A stretch of DNA of 64,000 bases, taken from assembly GCF_000026045.1 (NCBI RefSeq), contig NC_007426.1, forward strand, positions 1,178,001 through 1,242,000, read 5' to 3'. The position numbers were made by a program, and so were the translations under genes. Shown here piece after piece: positions 52,684 through 60,606 of the stretch. The notes under the pieces are model-generated. The model worked only from the letters and a program-made list of their open reading frames with translations. It was not told where the DNA came from and made no database searches. The stretch is from Natronomonas pharaonis DSM 2160. GTDB taxonomy: Archaea > Halobacteriota > Halobacteria > Halobacteriales > Haloarculaceae. Position 1 is the stretch's first letter. Every line of letters starts with the position of its first letter.

Positions 52684-54030
52684 ATGTCAACAAGACTCCC
52701 GGAACCGCCGGAAGCGGGGCTTCTCAACGCGCTCCGGTTTGGGACTGACACCTTCCGGTTTCTCGAAGGGATACAGGCCCGGTTCGACGACGGAACATCG
52801 GTTTCGATTCCGGGACGGCCGCCGCTTGTCGTACTGACCGGTCCCGACCTCGTCGGTGAAGCGCTTGACCGTCCGGAGGATTTCCCCCGTGTTCCCGCTC
52901 AGGATGCGGTGACGATGATAGCTGAGAACGGCCTCGTACAGAGCGAGGGTGCGCTCTGGTCCCAGCAGCGCTCGGTGATGGCCCCGTCGTTTAGCGGCGA
53001 GCAGGTGACCGCCTACGCGAACACAACCGGGCGGCGAATCGAGGCCCGGGCCGACCAGTGGGCAGCCGCCGGAGCGAGAACAACCGACCTCCATCGGGAG
53101 ATGACCTCTCTCACCGTCCGGGTTGCCTCGGAGATACTGCTGGGTGAGGACATCGGCACGGAGCGCGCCGACCAGTTCCACGAGTGGATGCAGGTCGCGG
53201 GCGAGGAGTTCGAATTCGGTATCGAAACCGTCCTGCCCGACTGGGTGCCGACGCCGACATCGGGCGAGTTCGAGCAGGCGGCAGCGGGTATCCGGGAGCT
53301 GAGCGAACAGCTCATCGAACGCCGACGGGAGAGCCTTGCTGCCGGCGAACGTCCCGACGCGTCCGATATGCTCACGATGCTCATTCGCGCCGAGGACAAC
53401 CCCGATATCGACTATCCCGAAAACCAGATTCGAGACGAGGTCGCGACGTTTCTCATTGCCGGCCACGAGACGACGGCATTGAGCCTCACCTACACATTGT
53501 GCCTGCTGTCGTGGCATCCCGAGGCTCGCCGCCGGGTTCGCCAAGAGGCCGACGAAGCTCTCGGCGACGGACCGCCAACGCACGACGACCTCGCGGAGCT
53601 TACGTACACTCGGCGGGTCTACGATGAGGCGCTACGCCTCTACCCGCCCGCGTGGGGTGTTTTCCGGCAGGCAAACGGCGATGTTACCCTCGGGCAGTAT
53701 ACCATCCCGGACGGTTCAGCGGTCATCATGCCGCTGTGGTCGATTCACCGCGATGGCAGCTACTTTGAGCAGCCCGACACGTTCGACCCGGACCGCTGGG
53801 AGCGGCGCACCCCGAGAGCTGTCGACGCCTATCGTCCCTTTTCGAGCGGCCCGCATGCGTGTATCGGCCGCGGGTTCGCGCTGGCCGGATCGACGCTCGT
53901 CCTTGCGCGACTCGTCCGCGATTTCGACATCGACGTTCCGGAATCAGCGCTAGACGACCTCCGGTTGACGCCGACGCTCCGGCCAGCCGACGGCGTCGAA
54001 GCAACAATTCAACCAGTCGGCGGTCGGTGA
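52684..54030 (+). CDS. Cytochrome P450
   Basis: A 448-residue class P450 without an N-terminal membrane anchor. The I-helix motif IAGHETTALSL near residue 258, EALR (ExxR) with YPPAWGVFRQ near 315, the PERF-like FDPDRWERR, and the heme ligand loop FSSGPHACIGRG with Cys near 400 are all present. The substrate is unknown; halophile P450s may act on terpenoids or fatty acids. No ferredoxin or reductase gene is adjacent, so electrons must come from elsewhere. It is convergent with the E1-alpha gene. Confidence 0.92.
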   Translation: MSTRLPEPPEAGLLNALRFGTDTFRFLEGIQARFDDGTSVSIPGRPPLVVLTGPDLVGEALDRPEDFPRVPAQDAVTMIAENGLVQSEGALWSQQRSVMAPSFSGEQVTAYANTTGRRIEARADQWAAAGARTTDLHREMTSLTVRVASEILLGEDIGTERADQFHEWMQVAGEEFEFGIETVLPDWVPTPTSGEFEQAAAGIRELSEQLIERRRESLAAGERPDASDMLTMLIRAEDNPDIDYPENQIRDEVATFLIAGHETTALSLTYTLCLLSWHPEARRRVRQEADEALGDGPPTHDDLAELTYTRRVYDEALRLYPPAWGVFRQANGDVTLGQYTIPDGSAVIMPLWSIHRDGSYFEQPDTFDPDRWERRTPRAVDAYRPFSSGPHACIGRGFALAGSTLVLARLVRDFDIDVPESALDDLRLTPTLRPADGVEATIQPVGGR

Positions 54031-54055
54031 CCTGCGGGGTGCCTCGCCTCCGGCC

Positions 54056-55195
54056 TCAATGCTCCTCACGTAGCGCTTTGTCGCCGTACTCCTCGCGAAG
54101 CCGCTGTAGGTACGCACGCTGTGATTTGATATCGTCCGGGAGTTCCGCGTAGGCGTCCGCAAAGAGGTCGTCGGGGTCCGGCTCGACGGCCATCGCTTGG
54201 TCGACGGCGTCGGCGACGGTCGCCTCTACGTCCGATTCGACCGCCGAAACCGCCTCATCGTCGAGCAGCCCGAACTCGCGGAGGAAACCCTCAAACCGCG
54301 GCAGCGGGTCCCAGCGCCGCCAACGCTCGACGGCCTCGTCGGTCCGGTACGCCGAGGGGTCGTCGGCGGTCGTGTGTGCGCCGAAGCGGTACTGCACGGC
54401 CTCGACGAGCGACGGCCGGCTTGCCGTGCCGGCGTCGGTCGGCCGCTCGTCGTCCGATTTCGCCCGGTCGAGCGCCTCATCCATGACCTCGTAGGTCGCA
54501 AGCGGGTCCATCCCGTCGACACGGACACCCGGGAAGCCATAGGCTTCGGCCTTCGCCGCGAACGTGTCGCTTGCCGTCTGTGCGGCCTGCGGCACGGAAA
54601 TCGCCCACTGATTGTTATTACAGACAAACACCGCCGGCACGTCGAAGACGCCGGCAATGTTAGCTCCTTCGTGGAAATCCCCCTCGCTGGTTGCGCCGTC
54701 GCCGAAGTGGCAGACAACGGCCCGGTCGTCGCCGCGGAGCTTTGCGGCCCATGCCATCCCGACGGCGTGTGGGACGTGCGCCGCAATCGAGATGTTCAGC
54801 GGCGCGATGTTGTGCTCGACGAGTGTCGCGTTGCCGGATTCGTAGCCCATCCAGTAGCGGATGTAGTCGGCGAGGCCGCCGCGGTCGATGACTGCACCGT
54901 GTTCGCGGTACTGATAGCTCACCCAATCGTCGTCATCGAGGGCATACATCGAACCGAACTGTGCGGCCTCCTGACCGGCAAGCGGCGCGTAGGTGCCGAT
55001 TCGCCCCTGCCGCTGGAGGCTGACCATCCGCTCGTCGAAGTGGCGCGCAAGGCGCATATCCCGGTGTAGCTCACGTAGCCGGTCGTCGGAGAGCGGCGGC
55101 TCGTAGCCGTCGACGAGCGGCTGTCCGTCGGCATCAAGCCGGCGGTGGAGATTCTCGCCTTCGGCGAAGGCGTCGATGGCGTCCGCTGTGTCCAT
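54056..55195 (-). CDS. Thiamine-dependent 2-oxoacid dehydrogenase E1 component, alpha subunit (orphan)
   Basis: A 379-residue E1 alpha, with the thiamine diphosphate signature GDGATSEGDFHEGANIAGV and VCNNNQWAIS around residue 165-200, and RYFG-like QYRFGAHTTADDPSAYR (phosphorylation-loop analogue). It resembles pyruvate/branched-chain dehydrogenase E1 alpha. The beta subunit, E2 and E3 are not neighbours, so it is an orphan copy or pairs with genes elsewhere. The substrate cannot be decided. Confidence 0.88.
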   Translation of the reverse strand: MDTADAIDAFAEGENLHRRLDADGQPLVDGYEPPLSDDRLRELHRDMRLARHFDERMVSLQRQGRIGTYAPLAGQEAAQFGSMYALDDDDWVSYQYREHGAVIDRGGLADYIRYWMGYESGNATLVEHNIAPLNISIAAHVPHAVGMAWAAKLRGDDRAVVCHFGDGATSEGDFHEGANIAGVFDVPAVFVCNNNQWAISVPQAAQTASDTFAAKAEAYGFPGVRVDGMDPLATYEVMDEALDRAKSDDERPTDAGTASRPSLVEAVQYRFGAHTTADDPSAYRTDEAVERWRRWDPLPRFEGFLREFGLLDDEAVSAVESDVEATVADAVDQAMAVEPDPDDLFADAYAELPDDIKSQRAYLQRLREEYGDKALREEH

Positions 55196-55273
55196 GCCGA
55201 ATGCACCGCCGCCGCGGACATAGCTTTGGGGGCTGTCGGAACCGGCGGGTCCCTCGCGACGATAGGGCGCAAC

Positions 55274-55280
55274 GCTTTTT
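55274..55280 (+). promoter_or_regulatory. TATA-like element for the 40-residue peptide gene
   Basis: A T-run (GCTTTTT) is centred about 27 nt before the ATG at 55305, consistent with leaderless transcription. Confidence 0.4.
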
Positions 55281-55304
55281 CATTGCGGCGGCCTCCCTCC
55301 GGAC

Positions 55305-55427
55305 ATGAAAGACTACATCATCGACGAAGAACAGCATCTGTCGCCGGTCGTCGTCGTTACGACCGTCGCACTCGTGGCGATTTTCGGGTTCGGGCTCCTG
55401 TATCAGGCTGTTTCGCTTGCTTTGTAA
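55305..55427 (+). CDS. 40-residue single-helix membrane peptide
   Basis: The frame encodes 40 residues: a charged start (MKDYIIDEEQHLSP) and a hydrophobic helix (VVVVTTVALVAIFGFGLLYQAV) with a short SLAL end. A T-rich TATA-like element sits about 27 nt upstream. It lies in the 296-nt gap between the E1-alpha gene (divergent) and the salactin-like gene. Small haloarchaeal membrane peptides of this type are poorly annotated; function unknown. Confidence 0.6.
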   Translation: MKDYIIDEEQHLSPVVVVTTVALVAIFGFGLLYQAVSLAL

Positions 55428-55491
55428 CTGCAGCACCTATAGTTGGATGTCGCGGGTCTTTTATTAGGCTCCACTGAGTTGGCTATCTCAT

Positions 55492-56574
55492 ATGAGCGAC
55501 GACTCAACAGAAGAACCGGACGAAGACACCACGGAAGAACCGGACGAAGACACCACCGAGGCGACCGAAGGGGCAGCCGTCGGCGTTAAGCTCGGAAGCA
55601 CACGAACCGTTCTGAAGACCGACGACACCGTCGACAAGATGCTCACGTGTCTGGCGACCTACGAGGACGCTCTCACCGGCGAGGAACGCATTCTCTACGG
55701 CGAGGAAGCCGCCCGCGAGTACCCTGATACCGTTCGGTATATGCTTCGGTCGGGGCTGCCGGAGGACGACGAGAACGCCGAGGCCGCCGCGAAGTTCTTC
55801 CAAGCGGTCGTTGAGGCCAACGACGTTCCCGAAGCAAGCGGCGTCGTGTACGCGGTCCCCACGATGGAAAACGAGGCCGGCATCCGGAATCTCGAATCGG
55901 TCATCGAATCGGCTGCCATCGGCGACGTCTTCACCCGCGCATATCCTGAATCCCTCTGTGGAGCGGTTCCGGTCTTCGGCGGTGTCGAGGCGCTTGACGA
56001 AATCTTCCTCTCGATTAATCTCGGGTCGACGAACCTCGAAGCCTGTGCCTTCCGTCGTGGCGAGGCCCTCGCACCGTATGCGACCGGCGGTGTCACCGGC
56101 AGCGAAGTTGACCGCCGTATCGTCTCCTACATCGAAGAAGAGACACAGGGCCGAGTCAACGTCGACCTCACGACGGCCCGCGAATACAAGGAGGAACACG
56201 CCAACTTCGACGCCTTCGAGCCGTTCACGGACGTCATCCAGCAGCCCGGCGGCGGCGCACACGAGTTTACCATTGAAGACAGTGTCATGGACGCCTGCGA
56301 CGAGTATCTCGACGAGGTTGTCGACGCCGTCGCCAACGAGTTCCTGCCGGAACTGGCAAACGACTACATGAAGGTCTATCAGATCGCTCTCGATGAGACA
56401 ATCGTGCTGACCGGCGGTATGGCCTGCATCCCGGGGCTCGTCGACGAGTTCGAGCGGCGGCTCAGCGATGAGCTCCAGCGGGACATCAAAGCGGATGCGG
56501 CCGACCGTCCCGACCTCGCAGCCGCCGAAGGCGCACACGAAATCGCTAGCCAGCTGCTCAAACACCAGTCCTGA
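55492..56574 (+). CDS. Actin-like ATPase, probable salactin
   Basis: A 360-residue protein of the actin/Hsp70/MreB superfamily. After an acidic N-terminal tail with TEEPDEDT repeated twice come phosphate-1 loop GVKLGSTRTVL near residue 30, phosphate-2 INLGSTNLEACAFR near 175, TGGVTGSEVDRRIV, and the adenosine loop VLTGGMACIPGLVDEFE near 303. The haloarchaeal actin salactin (Halobacterium), which forms dynamically unstable filaments in chromosome partition, has this organisation as I recall. The assignment is inferred from motifs and lineage; a different actin-like family is possible. Confidence 0.75.
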   Translation: MSDDSTEEPDEDTTEEPDEDTTEATEGAAVGVKLGSTRTVLKTDDTVDKMLTCLATYEDALTGEERILYGEEAAREYPDTVRYMLRSGLPEDDENAEAAAKFFQAVVEANDVPEASGVVYAVPTMENEAGIRNLESVIESAAIGDVFTRAYPESLCGAVPVFGGVEALDEIFLSINLGSTNLEACAFRRGEALAPYATGGVTGSEVDRRIVSYIEEETQGRVNVDLTTAREYKEEHANFDAFEPFTDVIQQPGGGAHEFTIEDSVMDACDEYLDEVVDAVANEFLPELANDYMKVYQIALDETIVLTGGMACIPGLVDEFERRLSDELQRDIKADAADRPDLAAAEGAHEIASQLLKHQS

Positions 56575-56623
56575 TACACTGCGAGGGCGAGGACTTTTGC
56601 CGGCCGCCGCCGTCGGCTCGGCT

Positions 56624-57049
56624 ATGCGTACCGACTCCGACTCCCCGTGGCTGCTTGGTGGGCTCTGTCTGATCGCAGTGGCGGCGGCGGGCATCCTCCA
56701 TGCCGTCTACATTCCCCGCCACATTCCTGGGTCGTTCTCCCGTGCACTGCCGTATCTCGTGGTTGGCTGGGCGAGCTACGCCTTCGTCTTCTATGCGCTC
56801 GGGCGGCTCGGACCGCTGGCCTCCGGGATGCCGTCGATGCGGGCGCTCGATTTCGGACTCGGGCTGTTTCTGTTTTCGATTGTCGTCAGTGGTCTCTTCG
56901 ACGCCGCCGGGCTGACACTTACAGTAGCGCCCGGTCTGCACCTGCTTCCGGCGCTCGGACTCTACGTTGGCCTCGCGCTCGCCGGCTGGGGGTTCGGTGC
57001 GCGAACCCGTGCCGTCAACCGAATCGCCGCTGAAGCCGAGCGCGGCTAG
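56624..57049 (+). CDS. Four-helix membrane protein, function unknown
   Basis: A 141-residue protein with four hydrophobic helices starting at residue ~8 (WLLGGLCLIAVAAAGILHAVY), a His/Arg-Pro loop, then LPYLVVGWASYAFVFYAL, LDFGLGLFLFSIVVSGLF and LHLLPALGLYVGLALAGWGF, ending in a charged tail. It follows the salactin-like gene by 49 nt on the same strand. It shares its CTAG stop quartet with the convergent Usp gene. No family recognised. Confidence 0.65.
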   Translation: MRTDSDSPWLLGGLCLIAVAAAGILHAVYIPRHIPGSFSRALPYLVVGWASYAFVFYALGRLGPLASGMPSMRALDFGLGLFLFSIVVSGLFDAAGLTLTVAPGLHLLPALGLYVGLALAGWGFGARTRAVNRIAAEAERG

Positions 57050-57480
57050 TCGGTGCCACCGTGGACGAGGACATCGACATCGCTTCGCCGAACGACGTGT
57101 TCTGTGACGCTGCCGAGCATAAGCCGCTCGACACCACCCCGCCCTCGCGTCCCCATGACGATGAGGTCGGCTTCGACCTCGTCGGCGTAGTCGAGAATCG
57201 TCTCCGGTGCCGGCCCGGTCGGCGTTGCGGTCGTCACCTCGATACCGTCCGTTGCCGCCGACGCCACGACCGACTCGACGACGCGCTCGGCCCGGTCACC
57301 GAGTGCCTCCGCCGCCGAGGTCCGCTCGCCGGGAAGCTGGTAGTCGCTTAGCGGACCGGTGTCGGCGACACAGATGACGTGGACGCGGCTGCCATGAGCG
57401 CGCGCGATGTCGAAACCGCGGGTCGCGGCGGCGGTCGCGTCCTCGCTGCCGTCGACCGGCAGCAGTATCTCTTCGAACAT
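57046..57480 (-). CDS. Universal stress protein (UspA family)
   Basis: A 144-residue Usp with ATP-binding motif GTRGRGGVERLMLGSVTEHVV near residue 112 (G-2x-G-9x-G-S/T) and the N-terminal ILLPVDGSEDATAA. It should bind ATP and protect or signal under stress. ATG 57480 fits the conserved start; an upstream frame to 57528 is not conserved. A second Usp lies at 59443-59874. Confidence 0.9.
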   Translation of the reverse strand: MFEEILLPVDGSEDATAAATRGFDIARAHGSRVHVICVADTGPLSDYQLPGERTSAAEALGDRAERVVESVVASAATDGIEVTTATPTGPAPETILDYADEVEADLIVMGTRGRGGVERLMLGSVTEHVVRRSDVDVLVHGGTD

Positions 57481-57505
57481 AGTGGTACAGAGGGCCTCCC
57501 GGTGC

Positions 57506-57832
57506 TTATAACGCACCGGAGATAACAACGAGGTTCCACAGCGTCACCGCCGCCCCAACGACCGCAAGCGCAAGCGGCACCGCAACGCGGCCGGGCGTCC
57601 GAAGCAGCCGCCAGACGACGTAGAACGTCGGGAACACGACGACCTTGATGCCAATGAGCGCGCCGCGACCGTAGGCGTCAATCAACGGTCTCGCTATCGG
57701 CCCGGCTTCGGCGACACCGCCGAGCGACAACCCCCAGAACGTCGTCACCGTGTCACCGACGCCGTACAGTAGTAAAGCGGCTATCCACACCTCGCGTTCG
57801 CGCTCCGCGAGCCGCGGCAAGAGTCCTCCCAC
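57506..57832 (-). CDS. Small four-helix membrane protein (DUF5658-like)
   Basis: A 108-residue protein with GTG start and four helices. It has the YGVGDTVTTFWGL motif followed by EAGPIARPLIDAYGRGA, which resembles DUF5658-type proteins (D/G-rich helix 1, Pro-containing loop). It lies 25 nt upstream of the Usp gene on the same strand and may be co-transcribed. Function unknown. Confidence 0.65.
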   Translation of the reverse strand: MGGLLPRLAEREREVWIAALLLYGVGDTVTTFWGLSLGGVAEAGPIARPLIDAYGRGALIGIKVVVFPTFYVVWRLLRTPGRVAVPLALAVVGAAVTLWNLVVISGAL

Positions 57833-57846
57833 GTCGGCCGGTCAAC

Positions 57847-57987
57847 CTACGGCAATATAACTGCAGCGACGGCCACGGCGACACATAGCGTCAGCCCGGC
57901 GATAATGAGGAAGTCGGCACGCGGTGTGAGATACGCGCCCGGCTCCTCAGCGTTCGCTTCGGTCGCTGACGGACGGTCTGCTTCCAT
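57847..57987 (-). CDS. 46-residue single-helix membrane protein
   Basis: The frame from ATG 57987 encodes 46 residues: an acidic soluble start (MEADRPSATEANAEEPGAY), then FLIIAGLTLCVAVAVAAVI as one helix and a short end. It lies 14 nt before the four-helix protein gene and looks like the first gene of a small operon with it and the Usp gene. A longer start at 58038 is less likely. Confidence 0.5.
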   Translation of the reverse strand: MEADRPSATEANAEEPGAYLTPRADFLIIAGLTLCVAVAVAAVILP

Positions 57988-58095
57988 ACCATACCGTCCG
58001 CATTCGACGGTTATCAACGCAATCTGTGTTTCGAGCACTGAATCGCCTGGTACCGCGACGGCAATAGCTTTGCCGCCGTGTCCCGTATATCAAAT

Positions 58096-58580
58096 ATGGC
58101 CGAGAACCGAGACCTCAGACACCCAGACCACGTCATCCCGCCGCAATCGGACGCTATCCGTAGTCAACAACCTCGGGGTCAAGCCCCGAGGCTTGTCGGT
58201 GGACTCGCCGCGTCGTACCTAACTTACTTCGGTATTACTCTATACCGAGTGTCAGGCGTTCACGGGTCTTTGACCCCGACTTGGGGGCTGGTTGACTGGC
58301 AGCCCGTGGCTGGCAACACTTGTGGCTGCCATCCACTACAAGATATTACGGAGTCAAACAATTTAAACTTTGACACTCGGGAGAGTGTCGGCTTCCTCCT
58401 CGGGGTCAAGCCCCGAGGTATCCGCCTTGCGTTTTTGATGAACTCGACCGCGGCGGCCGCTCGCTGTTGTGTTGTCTCCGCTGCGGGCGGCAGGTCGCCG
58501 CCCTCCGACACGGGGACTCGTGTCTTTTCTGTGGCTCTAATGCCATCGTCGTCGAATCGTGGTCCTCACCCGGCCGCTGA
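58096..58580 (+). pseudogene. Zinc-ribbon protein gene interrupted by a hairpin-bounded insertion
   Basis: From ATG 58096 the frame reads MAENRDLRHPDHVIPPQSDA and then enters an insertion. After 58418, a different frame encodes YPPCVFDELDRGGRSLLCC followed by LRCGRQVAALRHGDSCLFCG to a stop at 58578. Removing 58156-58418 (263 bp) restores one 73-residue protein with four or more Cys in a CxxC...CxxC zinc ribbon. The intact product would be a small metal-binding haloarchaeal protein; in this strain it is probably inactive. Confidence 0.7.
58156..58418 (+). mobile_element. 263-bp MITE-like insertion bounded by identical hairpins
   Basis: A 21-bp hairpin (8-bp arms CCTCGGGG/CCCCGAGG, loop TCAAG) occurs in direct orientation at 58171-58191 and 58398-58418. 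Between them there is no transposase gene but several short inverted repeats, for example ACACTC-GGGA-GAGTGT near 58374-58389. Hairpin ends without terminal inverted repeats or target duplication are typical of IS200/IS605-group elements, so this is probably a non-autonomous derivative mobilised by a TnpA elsewhere. Confidence 0.65.
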
Positions 58581-58608
58581 ACTGCCCGCTTGAGTAGTTT
58601 CGCATCCG

Positions 58609-58899
58609 TTACCGATACAACGAGGCGTAAATCATGGCGAATCCGACGATGAACGGGACTGTCTCGGCGATCTGGAAATACTGAAGGCTGCGACCGATTC
58701 CGCCTTGCACACCGAGTTGCGTTGTGAGGTTCGTCACCCCGACACCCATGCTGAGAAACGCGAACCCGATGAACGCGTACTGGAGCCGCTCTGTCGGCTG
58801 CTTTCTGTAGGCTTGGAAGCTGATTATCGTCAGCCCGAGTGTAAGTCCGAAAAGCAGCAGTCGCATCGAGATGAGAACCGCTTGCAAGAGGTCGACCAT
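58609..58899 (-). CDS. Small three-helix membrane protein paired with a winged-helix regulator
   Basis: A 96-residue protein with three hydrophobic helices (LISMRLLLFGLTLGLTIISF; FIGFAFLSMGVGVTNLTTQL; VPFIVGFAMIYASLY). I recall such proteins (DUF7521-like) following ArsR-type regulators in many haloarchaea. It lies 93 nt after the regulator gene on the same strand, which suggests a regulator-membrane protein module, possibly for membrane stress or sensing. Function unknown. Confidence 0.7.
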   Translation of the reverse strand: MVDLLQAVLISMRLLLFGLTLGLTIISFQAYRKQPTERLQYAFIGFAFLSMGVGVTNLTTQLGVQGGIGRSLQYFQIAETVPFIVGFAMIYASLYR

Positions 58900-58992
58900 G
58901 TGAGTCCGTTTATGTGCCCCCGATAAAAATACCCCGCTGGCGGCGCGAAATCTCCGGGATATTCCGGTCTGTGCCTTCCGCCACGGGCCGGT

Positions 58993-59364
58993 TTAGTCTT
59001 TTCCGAGGTCGTCCCACAACTGCGTAAACCGGTCCGGAAGGTTCTCCCGGCGGTAGATACGGACCTTGTACTCGTCGTCTTCGAGTTGGATGACAGTACT
59101 GTCGAAGTTACACTCGTAGATGTTGTAGTGGTTGCCGTCCCCCGAGACCGCGGTCCGCTCGACAACGAGGTCGTTCGACTCGAGTACCTCCAGTCGACGG
59201 TAAATCGTCGGCAGCGAGAGGTCACATTCGTCCGCAAGCTCCTTTGCCGACCGTGGCTCGCGGCTTATTGCGGCGAGTACGTCCCGTGCGTGCTGGTCCC
59301 CGATGGTATCGAGGATATCTTCGATGGTTTGCTCGCCTTCCACAGACGTGTGTACTATCGGCAC
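58993..59364 (-). CDS. Winged-helix (ArsR-like) transcriptional regulator
   Basis: A 123-residue regulator. The DNA-binding domain is residues ~12-75: DTIGDQHARDVLAAISREPRSAKELADECDLSLPTIYRRLEVLE (core DLSLPTIYRRLEVLES is the recognition helix). The C-terminal part (VIQLEDDEYKVRIYRREN) may dimerise. Together with the small membrane protein gene downstream it forms a two-gene unit. Target genes unknown. Confidence 0.85.
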   Translation of the reverse strand: MPIVHTSVEGEQTIEDILDTIGDQHARDVLAAISREPRSAKELADECDLSLPTIYRRLEVLESNDLVVERTAVSGDGNHYNIYECNFDSTVIQLEDDEYKVRIYRRENLPDRFTQLWDDLGKD

Positions 59365-59442
59365 TCAAAAGTTCTTTCGCCGATGACGGCCCCGACAGAC
59401 GAGACGCGGCGTTTCAAGTAGGTGGCCATCGCAGGAGCCGAC

Positions 59443-59874
59443 ATGTACGATTCCATCCTGTTGCCGACGGACGGCAGCGAGAACGCCAGCGAAGCGCTTT
59501 CCCACGCCATTGAGGCGGCAAACTCCTACGACGCCGATTTACACATCGTCTCCGTCGTCGACGAACGCGTCATCCTCGCGGCCGCGCCGGAGGACAAAGA
59601 GGAGGTCAGGGAGGACCTCGCTGCTGAAGCCAACGATGCTGTCGAGGAACTGACCGCCCGCGCTACTGACGCCGGCCTCGACGTGACGGCCGCAACGCCC
59701 AGCGGTGTCCCGTACCGCGAAATCCTCTCGTATGCCGACGACGAAGCGGTCGACCTGCTTGTGCTCGGAACCCACGGCCGGACCGGACGCGAAAAGCGGC
59801 TCAACCTCGGCAGCACGACCGAACGCGTTATCAAAGACGGCGACCGGCCGGTGCTCGTCGTCGATATCAGCTAA
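59443..59874 (+). CDS. Universal stress protein (UspA family)
   Basis: A 143-residue Usp: ILLPTDGSENASEALSHA at the N-terminus and GTHGRTGREKRLNLGSTTERVI (residues ~110-131; quoted motif GTHGRTGREKRLNLGS) for ATP binding. Its stop shares CTAA with the convergent FAH gene. It is distinct from the Usp at 57046-57480 (different subgroup by sequence). Confidence 0.9.
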   Translation: MYDSILLPTDGSENASEALSHAIEAANSYDADLHIVSVVDERVILAAAPEDKEEVREDLAAEANDAVEELTARATDAGLDVTAATPSGVPYREILSYADDEAVDLLVLGTHGRTGREKRLNLGSTTERVIKDGDRPVLVVDIS

Positions 59875-60581
59875 TCGCCGCCGACGGTGTTACGAAGCGT
59901 TCCGATACCCTCGTAGTAGATTTCTATCTCGTCGCCGCGTTCGAGCAGGCCGGGGTTTGCCGGGCTGCCGAAGCTGATGACGTCGTCTGGCTTGAGCGTA
60001 AACCGCTCGGAGAGGAAGGAAATGACCTCTCGCGGCTTGATGAACATGTTCTCGGTGTTGTCCTCCTGCCGGAGCTCGCCGTTGATGTGTGTCGTCATGT
60101 CGAGGCCAACGGGGTCGATGTCAGCGACGACCGGACCGAGCGGTCCGGAGGAGTCGAACGCTTTCCGGGCGGTGCGACGCTCTTGGTCGAGACAGTCGAG
60201 GTCGTTGAGGATGGTATACCCCCGAACGACATCATCGACTTCGTCCTCGGCGACGTTTTTGCACTCGGTGTCGATGACGGCCGCAAGCTCGCCGGCGTAG
60301 GTTAGCTCCTCGGAGAACGACGGGTACGGAATCGGCGTCTCGGGGTCGTGCAGCGAGACCGGGGGCTTGATGAAAAAGTCCGGGACCTCCGGTACCTCGT
60401 AATCCATCTGGTCGACTTTCTCGCCGAAGTTTCGGCCGACACAGTAGAAGACCGACGGCTCACACGGCGCGAGTAGCTCGTATTCCGCCGGTTCGTAGCT
60501 CCCCTCGTCGGTGTGAACGGTTCCATCGTCGTACTCGCCTTCAAAGACGCCATCGTCTGTGTCGATGCGTGCGAACTTCAT
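59871..60581 (-). CDS. Fumarylacetoacetate hydrolase family protein
   Basis: A 236-residue FAH-fold hydrolase or decarboxylase. Substrate/metal motifs: YCVGRNFGEKVDQM near residue 46, FIKPPVSLHDPE, YAGELAAVIDTECKNV (metal Glu), GYTILNDLDCLDQE and the C-terminal VISFGSPANPGLLERGDEIEIYYEGIG (in part). Family members hydrolyse acylpyruvates or decarboxylate 2-oxo acids in catabolism of aromatics or C4 compounds. The substrate is not evident; the context (Usp and SRAP) does not help. Confidence 0.88.
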   Translation of the reverse strand: MKFARIDTDDGVFEGEYDDGTVHTDEGSYEPAEYELLAPCEPSVFYCVGRNFGEKVDQMDYEVPEVPDFFIKPPVSLHDPETPIPYPSFSEELTYAGELAAVIDTECKNVAEDEVDDVVRGYTILNDLDCLDQERRTARKAFDSSGPLGPVVADIDPVGLDMTTHINGELRQEDNTENMFIKPREVISFLSERFTLKPDDVISFGSPANPGLLERGDEIEIYYEGIGTLRNTVGGD

Positions 60582-60606
60582 ACGCGGGTGAGCGGCGGCC
60601 GGTCCC

